The position numbers and the translations under genes are program-made. From Oscillibacter sp. 1-3 (GTDB taxonomy: Bacteria; Bacillota; Clostridia; Oscillospirales; Oscillospiraceae), in the NCBI RefSeq assembly GCF_000403435.2, contig NZ_KE159710.1:186001-250000 (forward strand): DNA of 64,000 nucleotides. The letters run 5' to 3'. Every line of letters starts with the position of its first letter. Position 1 is the stretch's first letter. The notes beneath the pieces were generated by a model that ran no database searches, was not told where the DNA came from, and worked only from the letters and a program-made list of their open reading frames with translations. Below are positions 50,705 through 57,547 of the stretch, in pieces.

Positions 50705-51652
50705 TCACTCATCCCAGTTTTGGAGAGGTGAAGTCAGCTTATCAACGGCATTTGCCCTTTGAGGATCCAACTTCTGCGAGAAGTATTCCATGTCGAGTAG
50801 GCAGTAGCACCACTCGAAAATAGCATTACCTTTCTCGTCTTTATGCGTCGGAACCTTGACCTGATACCCACAGCATGAATCTGTTAAGTAAAGAAGACGA
50901 TTCTTTTTCAAAAGCTCCAGTAGCTTTTTATCGTTCATCTCCATTTCTCGAGCGATTCTTCCTACCTCCTGTTCGGTCAATATAAAGTATCCACCTCTTC
51001 GGTAGTACCTGGATACTTCTGAACAGTAAAAGTTTATGACTTTCAAAACCTCAGAGTACAGCTGTGCACGGCTCATTTCTGATCTCTCTGACACAACTGG
51101 AAGTTTACTCAAAACCTCCGCCAGAGAAGTAATTACCTCCAAAATATTGGGAATCTCCTTCCCACAGCACTTGTTGAGATAATCCGTCCGAATCCGCCTA
51201 AGGCATCTCCGGCAATCCCTTTTCGTTTCGGAGTCTTGCAAATTGCTTTCCATGCTTCCCAAAGCTACAGTCAGCAGATCACTCTGACTAATACTGAACT
51301 CAGGAGAATATCTCCCGTCCTGGTACTGCTGGATAAAACGGATATCCCTTTTACCATTTTCATTCTCCTGGACGTATGCAAACAAACGTCCACTAAACTT
51401 GTTGAGAATCTGAAGCATCCCCACAGTTGGCTCAAAAAACCCTTGGGCTTCATACTTTTTCATCTCATCAGGGATGCAACCAATTTCGGCTTGAGCGTCC
51501 TCTGAAACCAGTGCTTCAAAGGGGGTGATCAGCCTTGTAATAGTTGGCTGCGTTGTTTCTGAATCATCCAACGCAGTTGTCACTAATTCAAGATTCTTCG
51601 CCTGTCCCTCTGGTATAAATGCACCTGTGTTCATATCAATATTGTTTTCCAT
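50705..51652 (-). CDS. island protein of unknown function, 315 aa
   Basis: AAGGAG precedes ATG 51652, which is chosen over a longer frame that overlaps the upstream gene. The protein is charged and mostly helical, with a Cys-rich middle (DCRRCLRRIRTDYLNKCCGK) and a C-terminal half that resembles a winged-helix DNA-binding region (FILTEQEVGRIAREMEMNDK, LLELLKKNRLLYL). It lies between the excisionase-like gene and the integrase, so a role in replication or control of excision is plausible. I do not recognise the family. Confidence 0.7.
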   Translation of the reverse strand: MENNIDMNTGAFIPEGQAKNLELVTTALDDSETTQPTITRLITPFEALVSEDAQAEIGCIPDEMKKYEAQGFFEPTVGMLQILNKFSGRLFAYVQENENGKRDIRFIQQYQDGRYSPEFSISQSDLLTVALGSMESNLQDSETKRDCRRCLRRIRTDYLNKCCGKEIPNILEVITSLAEVLSKLPVVSERSEMSRAQLYSEVLKVINFYCSEVSRYYRRGGYFILTEQEVGRIAREMEMNDKKLLELLKKNRLLYLTDSCCGYQVKVPTHKDEKGNAIFEWCYCLLDMEYFSQKLDPQRANAVDKLTSPLQNWDE

Positions 51653-51663
51653 AATTTGTCTCC

Positions 51664-51852
51664 TTAAACTACTTCCTCGACTTGGCTGAGCCAAGCCAGG
51701 AACTTATCTCTACGTACCCGATACTGCTTCCCAATTCTAAAACTCGGAAAATCTTTACTATGGACAATCTCATAACATTTGTTACGAGAAATCCCCAGCA
51801 CACGTGAAATGTCCTGGGGTGTTAAATTAATAGGTAGACCGCTTTCATCCAT
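51664..51852 (-). CDS. excisionase-like helix-turn-helix protein
   Basis: A 62-aa protein, NLTPQDISRVLGISRNKCYE followed by DFPSFRIGKQYRVRRDKFLAW, the classic MerR-like winged HTH of helix-turn-helix domain 17/excisionase family proteins. AAAGGAGGTG precedes the start at 51852. It is the first gene of a minus-strand series ending in the integrase, the usual Xis-Int arrangement. It probably directs excision or regulates the element. Confidence 0.85.
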   Translation of the reverse strand: MDESGLPINLTPQDISRVLGISRNKCYEIVHSKDFPSFRIGKQYRVRRDKFLAWLSQVEEVV

Positions 51853-52293
51853 CTGTATCACCTCCTTTCGGGATGGTGACATGATAAACAACTGACCCCC
51901 TCCAACACAAGATTTTATTCTCCACGTTCAGACCCAATTCTTTATTTAATATGTATAAGTGTCCATTCTAAAAGTAACCAGTAAAAATAATAAATCATTG
52001 TCCCCATTGCCAACAGCTTATTTTGCATTTTAATTCTCAGTTAAATTTTCATTAGAAATATTTGTAATTTTAGCAATATCATAGAATATCAAACAACATC
52101 AAAGCCGTAATGTTATTTTTATAAGAATTTCTAAAAACGGTTGTTATTAATAATCCCCTAACCGACGCCGGAACTGTGGGTGTCCCGCATCCTATTATCA
52201 AGTTAGTCAACATCGAACATATTAAATAAACCCGCCAGCCTGATTCAATCAAGCTGACGGGTACAGTTGGAATTTTTAGAATTTTTGGAATTT
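51853..52293 (-). other. AT-rich non-coding stretch with a terminator
   Basis: No convincing frame is present. It should hold the promoter of the excisionase-integrase series, but none is clear enough to name. At 52231-52261 a hairpin (CCCGCCAGC with GCTGACGGG, extending through TGATT/AATCA) followed on the minus strand by TTTATTT ends the upstream gene pair. Confidence 0.6.
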
Positions 52294-52437
52294 TCAGTCG
52301 TCCCGCAGTTCCTCTAAACACTCTTGGAGCATTGATACCAACGCTTTTCCCACCTCCGCCAGTTCATGGAGCAGATACAGAAAGGCCACCATACTGCAAC
52401 AAGTGAAGCCTGCCAGAAATTCAAAGGAGACGGTCAT
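52294..52437 (-). CDS. 47-aa island protein, directly after the preceding gene
   Basis: The stop TAA of the preceding gene is followed at once by ATG (TAAATG, start 52437). The product reads MTVSFEFLAGFTCCSMVAFL, then YLLHELAEVGKALVSMLQEC and ends ELRDD. A hydrophobic N-terminal segment is followed by an amphipathic helix. A terminator lies 33 bases beyond the stop. Coupled translation and a bounded transcript support a real gene; the function is unknown. Confidence 0.55.
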   Translation of the reverse strand: MTVSFEFLAGFTCCSMVAFLYLLHELAEVGKALVSMLQECLEELRDD

Positions 52438-52941
52438 TTAGACCGCCCCCTCTCTGGCCCCCGTGGAACCCTCTGTGGCCTCGCTTACCTCCACCCCCTC
52501 ATGGATTACCACCCAGCCCTTCTCGTCCAGTCTGGCACCCCCTACACGAATCAGGGACAACAGAGCCTTCAGCCTGTCAGCCTCCACCACTTCCAGCTTG
52601 AACCGATTGCTGACCAACTCGTAACGGTCGCCAGCCTTGCCGCCCTTGATAACCTTGGTAACTGCGAAATACTTCGATACGCCGCCGTCCTCGTCCTCCT
52701 TGATAGGCGTGAAGGTTGCAAGCCCGGTCTTGCTCAACAGGCCAGTGGTGAAGGTTTCATCCATCACAACCTCCCCGGCCTCGGTCACAGTCACGCCGTT
52801 GATCCGCTCACCCGCCGCAATCTTGGCTTTGATTTGTTTGTCAGAGTACCAAGTAAAGTCCCGGCTCTGATTCAGATAAACCGCCCAGCCCTCACGCCGC
52901 TTACCCAGCTTTTCCTCAAAGATAACAGTAGCCTTACACAT
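52438..52941 (-). CDS. island protein of unknown function, 167 aa
   Basis: A soluble protein beginning MCKATVIFEEKLGKRREGWA and rich in beta segments, with KYFAVTKVIKGGKAGDRYEL and FKLEVVEADRLKALLSLIRV in the middle and a Gly/Glu/Ala-rich end. GAAGGAGAAT precedes the ATG. It heads a two-gene unit with the 47-aa frame. I do not recognise a family, although small proteins of this type recur in mobilisable elements. Confidence 0.7.
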   Translation of the reverse strand: MCKATVIFEEKLGKRREGWAVYLNQSRDFTWYSDKQIKAKIAAGERINGVTVTEAGEVVMDETFTTGLLSKTGLATFTPIKEDEDGGVSKYFAVTKVIKGGKAGDRYELVSNRFKLEVVEADRLKALLSLIRVGGARLDEKGWVVIHEGVEVSEATEGSTGAREGAV

Positions 52942-53517
52942 AATAATTCATTCTCCTTCAATTTTGATTTTCTGAAAGTTCTTTTCCCTTTCAACAAAAT
53001 CATCTTAACGCTGGGTTCATTGACGTGCAAGACACGATACTATACGGGAATGAATCCTTAAAATTGTGGAGTTTGTAGAAGTCAAACAGGTTGTAGCCGC
53101 CAACCGCTCTATTCTGGTAAACATTTCAGCCTTTTCATACTTCCCACATTTGTCATAATTTCAATTTGCAACATTTGAAACACAATCGCAACTAGCCTAA
53201 ATCATGTCGAACCCTGTTCTGTTTCATCTTTCTTTCTCTTGCCTTCCTCTTCTGGAAAATCACCCATTTCCACCTTCTCAACCCTTCTAAATCTTTGAAA
53301 AAGTCACTCTGAATCTTAAATCTAAATCTCCTTGAAATTTTGAGCATATTTCAAAAATTGTCCTATGAAGTAGAATCCGACAAACTTACATTTGTCAAAC
53401 TCCACGCATTTTCTGATTCCTTTAAGATATGCTTTATCTATGGAATGCTGACAGATTTGAATGGAGTGATAGGATTGATGATTAAAAATCAAATGCAGTT
53501 GGATATACCAACTGCAT
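52942..53517. other. AT-rich non-coding stretch
   Basis: About 575 bases with no convincing protein on either strand; short frames at 53322-53549 lack ribosome-binding sites and look random. A hairpin AAATGCAGTTGG/CCAACTGCATTT (53491-53502 and 53508-53519), followed on the minus strand by GATTTTTAA, is a terminator for the SH3 lipoprotein unit. Confidence 0.6.
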
Positions 53518-53658
53518 TTACTGGATATAGTATGTAGACTCGCTTGCATCTACTGCTGTATTGGGATTTATGATGTTTCCATTTTCGTCTATAATGGCCC
53601 CAGGCCTTAACTCGGGATGGGCCTCTCCTGTATTATGTTGATTTGCCCATGCATCCAT
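53518..53658 (-). CDS. 46-aa frame downstream of the SH3 lipoprotein, same frame
   Basis: It reads MDAWANQHNTGEAHPELRPG then AIIDENGNIINPNTAVDASE and STYYIQ, clearly protein-like. The frame is continuous with the lipoprotein gene upstream except for two tandem TAA stops at 53701-53706. No good ribosome-binding site precedes the ATG at 53658. It may be a small separate gene, a former C-terminal extension cut off by stop mutations, or the remnant of another gene. A terminator follows immediately. Confidence 0.45.
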   Translation of the reverse strand: MDAWANQHNTGEAHPELRPGAIIDENGNIINPNTAVDASESTYYIQ

Positions 53659-53703
53659 ACCAGCCAAAGCCAATTGACTGCATCCATGTTGTTTGTGATA
53701 TTA

Positions 53704-54453
53704 TTAGCCACCGTTTAGTAGCTTGCCTAGTATTTCTCTGTCTGCATCCGAATAGGTGTTGTTGCCTCCAGATGTAACTAGACCTTGGGATTCTAGGTCC
53801 TTTAACTGTTGTCTAATGCTAGGCTTTTCAGTATCAGATGGTTGTGTTTCGGTTTGCGTTTGCTGTGTTTGCTGCTGTTGTGTACTTTCACTCGGTTTTG
53901 ACTGCTGTCCGACACTGGGGTTGCTGGTCTGCTGTTGCTGAACTACGGGCTTTGTGGTGCTTAAGTATTTGTTGCTCACATAAACTGTACTGCCATCACT
54001 TAATTGGATTCGGCTCCAACCTTCTGCGTCTGCTGTTCCAATGCCTACACGGGTTACGCTGTCACTTTTGTTGAGGGAACCCACTTTGTCATGCGCTGTA
54101 CTCGGACCACTGCGTAAATTCACCGTTCCTGTGGCATAGACTGTCTCGTTGACCTCTGTGAAGGGGTCTACTTCCTCTAAGTCACTTTCTGCATTTCCAG
54201 CACCTTCTAATATACCAGCCCCGTCCGCTTCTTCTGGTTCTATGTCCTCCAACTCTGTTAAAGGTTTAGTGGTGTCGTTTTCATTTTTTACCTCCATTGA
54301 TTCAACTGGGGGCGCAGTGCTGGTGGGCTCGCTCTGTTGGACTTTCCCTTGATCCGGCTCCTGCGGCTCCTGCTGGGCTTGCTGGCTTCCGCAACCCGCC
54401 ATCCCTAGCATAAACGCAAGGGAAAGAGCAACTGCTAAAGATCTTGTTTTCAT
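53704..54453 (-). CDS. island lipoprotein with SH3b domain
   Basis: A 249-aa surface lipoprotein. The signal ends in the lipobox GMAGCGS (Cys at about 21). An acidic linker is followed by one bacterial SH3 domain (about residues 90-155: TVYATGTVNLRSGPSTAHDK, GWSRIQLSDGSTVYV), then a Gln/Thr/Ser-rich spacer and a short helical end (DADREILGKLL). AGGAAAGGAA precedes ATG 54453. SH3b domains usually bind peptidoglycan. A structured RNA with its own promoter lies upstream. The gene ends in two tandem TAA codons. Confidence 0.85.
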   Translation of the reverse strand: MKTRSLAVALSLAFMLGMAGCGSQQAQQEPQEPDQGKVQQSEPTSTAPPVESMEVKNENDTTKPLTELEDIEPEEADGAGILEGAGNAESDLEEVDPFTEVNETVYATGTVNLRSGPSTAHDKVGSLNKSDSVTRVGIGTADAEGWSRIQLSDGSTVYVSNKYLSTTKPVVQQQQTSNPSVGQQSKPSESTQQQQTQQTQTETQPSDTEKPSIRQQLKDLESQGLVTSGGNNTYSDADREILGKLLNGG

Positions 54454-54547
54454 GTTCCTTTCCTCCAAACTGTATTCTTAACAGGTTCCGCATAAACCGC
54501 CCTGACTGGCGGTCAGGGACAGTCTATGCTTTCCCTGCCAAGAACAA

Positions 54548-54804
54548 CAAAAGCAGTGCGACGGATTTGTGTAAACCCATCACACTGCCTGATTTTTCAT
54601 CAAAGCAAACACAGCTATTTTTCCCGCCCTATTGCTAAATCTGATTTGGACAGGTATAATAATGCTGGGTGCAGAGTAACTCTGCTGTGCTGGGTAGTGC
54701 GTGTACCCGTACAGCCTGGGGGCGGGCCGCAATCCCGTCCCCAGGTGCCTGCAATTCGTTATTCTTGTATCTTTTATTCTACCGCAGGGCCTACTTTTCG
54801 TCAA
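54548..54804 (-). ncRNA. structured RNA of unknown class with promoter and terminator
   Basis: On the minus strand a promoter TTGACG (54799-54804) and TAGAAT (54776-54781), 17 bases apart, precedes about 220 bases that encode no protein. These contain a CCTGGGG/CCCCAGG stem with an inner CGGG/CCCG, further hairpins (CAGCAGAGTTACTCTGC) and a 16-bp terminator stem (54553-54568 with 54573-54588, wobble pairs included) followed by TTTTGTTGTT. It could be a free small RNA or an attenuating leader for the SH3 lipoprotein 95 bases downstream. Confidence 0.55.
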
Positions 54805-55224
54805 GCCCTCTATTCCCATTAAAGTTCTCTAGGAGTTAAAATATCCATAGCTAAGTTTCCGTATATCTTTCCTAAACGGTGGCCTACTGTTGCCCCCACT
54901 CATATCACAAAACTACTTGTTAGCAATTTATTATACGTTTTACGTCGAATTGCAGGCTTTCGCTTACCTTTGCCATTTGGGGACACAAGTCATTCCAGTA
55001 TCTAAAGATATTTTTTTAACCTCTAATGTTACCTTTGCTTATCCACGCACCAGCAACCTAAAAAATTTTCCGATTTTGAAAATCATGTCATTTTGACTCC
55101 AATGCTCCCCTAAAAATTTTACCGTGTATACCATCAAAAAAGCCCCATGTATCTGACATTTTTTTGATTGTAGAGAGCAAATTTGCCTTCCTTACTTTTT
55201 CATCACAAAGGATCCAGAAAGACA
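54805..55224. other. AT-rich non-coding stretch
   Basis: About 420 bases without a supported gene, RNA or repeat; several T-rich and A-rich runs only. Confidence 0.5.
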
Positions 55225-55260
55225 AAAAAAGCTGGTAGCTGTACTGCTACCAGCTTTTTT
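55225..55260. terminator. terminator of the serine recombinase gene
   Basis: AAAAAAGCTGGTAGC (55225-55239) pairs with GCTACCAGCTTTTTT (55246-55260), loop TGTACT; it works in both directions. Confidence 0.9.
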
Positions 55261-55272
55261 CACTATGTTTCC

Positions 55273-55845
55273 TTACAAATCAACAAACGGGTCATCCTCA
55301 TATTCACGCACTTTTCGATACCATGTCGAGCGTGAAATTCCCAACTGTTTCGCTCCTGCGCTGGCTGACAGCCTCCCCTCCTTCACGTTGAGATAAACAC
55401 CCTCGAAAGTATCAACCGCTTTCTTGGGTCTGCCAGTCATGCGGCCCTCTGCCTTGGCTATGGCGATTCCCTCGGCTTGACGCTCCAATATATTATCCCG
55501 TTCGAGTTCAGCCAAAGCGCCAAAGACCGCCAGTATGAATTTTCCTGCCGCTGTGCTGGTATCAATGTTTTCTTTCCTGCTTATGAACTGCACACCTTTT
55601 GCGTCCAGTGTTGCGGTTAGGTCAAGCAAGTCCCTCGTATTTCTAGCAAAGCGTGAAATACTCTCTACAGTCAGACTGTCACCCTCCCGCACAAAATCCA
55701 TCATCTTGCGCAGTTCTGGCCTTTCCTGATTCTTTCCGCTGACCTTATCGGTGAACACCCGTTCTACCCCTAATTCCTGCATGAGCAAATCCTGTCTTGC
55801 CGTGTTCTGCTCCTTGGTCGATATCCTCACATATCCGACTTTCAT
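55273..55845 (-). CDS. serine recombinase (resolvase/invertase family)
   Basis: A 190-aa small serine recombinase. The catalytic Ser is in YVRISTKEQN (about residue 9), with the RxxR-type EGDSLTVESISRFARNTRDL block and the dimerisation helix AGKFILAVFGALAELERDNI. The C-terminal HTH is ASAGAKQLGISRSTWYRKVR. AAAGGAG precedes ATG 55845. It may resolve or invert DNA, or control a segment in the island; no flanking inverted recombination sites were obvious to me. It stands alone between terminators. Confidence 0.93.
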   Translation of the reverse strand: MKVGYVRISTKEQNTARQDLLMQELGVERVFTDKVSGKNQERPELRKMMDFVREGDSLTVESISRFARNTRDLLDLTATLDAKGVQFISRKENIDTSTAAGKFILAVFGALAELERDNILERQAEGIAIAKAEGRMTGRPKKAVDTFEGVYLNVKEGRLSASAGAKQLGISRSTWYRKVREYEDDPFVDL

Positions 55846-56157
55846 TGTACTTGCTCCTTTCAACTAGATTTTCAAATGAAACCAAACACCGAAACTGTCC
55901 CGAAAGTGTTGCGCCCGGAAAGCTATACCATTCAGAGCGTCCCAAACCCTCCCCCTTCTCTCCCTCTGGAAGTGTCTCGAAAGCTCCGTTTCTGTTTTCG
56001 GCGCACTCTTTCGGTGCGTCTCATTTGATATTTAAACTTCATTTTAGAGCAAAAACAAAAGAATACCCTCCGAATTTTTGGTAATGTGGTAACTGCTGGC
56101 ACAAAAAAGATACTGCCCGGGATCCATCCCGGGCAGTATCTTTTCTTTTCTAATGCT
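55846..56157. other. non-coding stretch with a palindromic terminator
   Basis: Nothing coding is seen. A 32-base palindrome at 56109-56140 (GATACTGCCCGGGATC and its complement) with A6 on the left and TTTTCTTTT on the right terminates the gene ending at 56158 and could act both ways. A related hairpin is at 56733-56764. Confidence 0.75.
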
Positions 56158-56595
56158 TTATATGACAGACAAAATCAAATTCCTGCCATCGTCAGCATCA
56201 ATCATCAAATCACCGCAGTATGTACGGTGTTGGTCGTGGTCGGCGGGTGTCACCGCCTCCAACATTCCGGGCAGATGATTGAACTTACTTCCCTTGTGGT
56301 GAGCAAATTGTCCTACTTGCAATCCTGGACACAGCTCCCTGTGTAAGTAGACTGTCTTGCCATCACGGCAGGTACTAACGTAATTGTTAGTTCCCAACCA
56401 ATATTCAGTTTTTATTTTTTTATAGTCCGTCTCACTCACAATAGTGAAATATGTTTCCCCTTTCTCGGTGTACTGCATGAAGACTATACCCGGCAAGTCT
56501 GGGCACATATATGCTGGATTCTTTTCAGCACTTTGCAACTTCACCATGTACCTCGCAATCACCATCATGCAAATAATTAACCTGTTGAACTTCAT
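56158..56595 (-). CDS. island protein of unknown function, 145 aa
   Basis: AAGGAGG precedes the ATG at 56595. A short hydrophobic N terminus (FNRLIICMMVIARYMV) could be a membrane anchor or signal. The rest is soluble, with GETYFTIVSETDYKKIKTEY and YWLGTNNYVSTCRDGKTVYL, then a His/Asp-rich end (HHKGSKFNHLPG, PADHDQHRTYCGDLMIDADD). The family is not recognised. It is the last complete island gene before the V-ATPase operon and has its own terminator. Confidence 0.65.
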   Translation of the reverse strand: MKFNRLIICMMVIARYMVKLQSAEKNPAYMCPDLPGIVFMQYTEKGETYFTIVSETDYKKIKTEYWLGTNNYVSTCRDGKTVYLHRELCPGLQVGQFAHHKGSKFNHLPGMLEAVTPADHDQHRTYCGDLMIDADDGRNLILSVI

Positions 56596-56732
56596 TGATA
56601 ATGCCTCCTTAAATTTTTTAGACTTCAATTATAAATTAAAATCTACTTTCTATTCCTAACACAGCTTTTTGGTAGGCACTAACACTGATTTCCTAACAGT
56701 ATCCAGTTTTCAACCTTGCTGACAAAAAAAGA

Positions 56733-56764
56733 GGTACTGCCCGGGATTCCTCCCAAGCAGTACC
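56733..56764 (-). terminator. element-borne terminator now ending the V-ATPase operon
   Basis: GGTACTGC/GCAGTACC plus GGGA/TCCC (56733-56745 with 56751-56764) is followed on the minus strand by CTCTTTTTTT. It resembles the hairpin at 56109-56140 and lies 57 bases beyond the subunit D stop. Confidence 0.75.
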
Positions 56765-56790
56765 ATCTTTCACTTTTTAGGCCCATCCTA

Positions 56791-56811
56791 GAAGCGGTAA
56801 ATAAGCGGTAC
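56791..56811 (+). repeat. GAAGCGG repeats, right cluster
   Basis: GAAGCGGTAAAT at 56791-56802 and the related TAAGCGGTAC at 56802-56811 lie between the subunit D stop and the element terminator, matching the motif at the left end. Confidence 0.5.
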
Positions 56812-56820
56812 AGCTACCCC

Positions 56821-57534
56821 TTAAACCTCTGACGGCGCCTCACTCGAATCCCCGAAAGTCCTTATGGCTCTAGCGGTTTCAGCCCGCTTCTCTTCCAGGG
56901 ATTCCTTCAAAATCATGTCCTTGACCTTCATAAGCCGGATGGTAGTGGCGCGGTCGTTCTCGTCCAGCTTCATGTTGATATATCGGATAGCCTCCTGGGT
57001 ATTGGGGATCATCACATACTCCAACGCATTGACCCGGCGGCGGGTCTTCTCGATCTCCTCCGCCATCAGCTGGGCGGACTTCTCGATCTCCGCCAGCTTT
57101 AGCATCTTCCGAAACACTCTCCCCAGGGCGTCCACAGCGGTGTCCAGCTCGCCGGAGGTGGCCGCGAAACCGTAGGGATAGATGTCGGAATCAGACCGGG
57201 TCTGGGTCTGGAAGTCGTAGACAGGCACGTTGACGGACATGATGTTCTGGAAGGTCATGGTCAGCTCCACGCTCTGCTTTGGATAGACCAGAGCCTGCTC
57301 TAAGGCCTCGGAGCTCATGAGGGCGGAGGCGACGGTGAAGGACTTGTGCACCGTCATCAGCTCCTCCTCCACCTCGGCCCGGAGGGCCCGGACCTCCCGG
57401 ACCGTATCCAGGAACTGCTTCATCAGCTCATCCCGCTTGTCTTTCAGCAGCTTGTGGCCCCGCTGGGCGGTGCGCAGCTTGCCTTTCAGGCGGGTGAGCT
57501 CCATTCGGGTGGGGCTTACCGTGATATTCGCCAT
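56821..57534 (-). CDS. atpD: V-type ATP synthase subunit D, with element-supplied C terminus
   Basis: The central-stalk subunit of the V-type ATPase, 237 aa. It starts ITVSPTRMELTRLKGKLRTA, and the long helical hairpin ends with MKVKDMILKESLEEKR. Up to that point it is a normal NtpD. The last 19 residues (ETARAIRTFGDSSEAPSEV) lie beyond the right attachment core and therefore come from the island; the original tail survives at 48495-48596. AAGGAGGGG precedes the start at 57534. It is the last gene of the operon, 13 bases after atpB. Confidence 0.95.
   Translation of the reverse strand: MANITVSPTRMELTRLKGKLRTAQRGHKLLKDKRDELMKQFLDTVREVRALRAEVEEELMTVHKSFTVASALMSSEALEQALVYPKQSVELTMTFQNIMSVNVPVYDFQTQTRSDSDIYPYGFAATSGELDTAVDALGRVFRKMLKLAEIEKSAQLMAEEIEKTRRRVNALEYVMIPNTQEAIRYINMKLDENDRATTIRLMKVKDMILKESLEEKRAETARAIRTFGDSSEAPSEV
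56882..56928. other. right attachment site (47-bp direct repeat)
   Basis: The partner of 48547-48593, with the identical 23-base core at 56900-56922. It lies within the functional subunit D gene, so integration keeps the reading frame and only changes the last residues. Confidence 0.85.
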
Positions 57535-57547
57535 GGCTCACCCCTCC

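Larger units (their letters stand above)
48547..56928. mobile_element. integrative element in the V-ATPase subunit D gene, about 8.3 kb
   Basis: Direct repeats bound a block that is clearly more AT-rich than the rest of the window. It encodes a tyrosine integrase, an excisionase-like protein, a serine recombinase, a toxin-antitoxin-like pair, an SH3 lipoprotein, several proteins of unknown function and a structured RNA. No relaxase, coupling protein, T4SS or phage structural gene is visible, so it is an integrative island that may be mobilisable only in trans. Insertion replaced the native subunit D tail with an element-borne one and left the native tail at 48495-48596. Confidence 0.85.

Noticed and set aside
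52942..53517. Small frames on both strands at 53322-53549
   Set aside because: No ribosome-binding site, composition like random AT-rich DNA, and they overlap a terminator.
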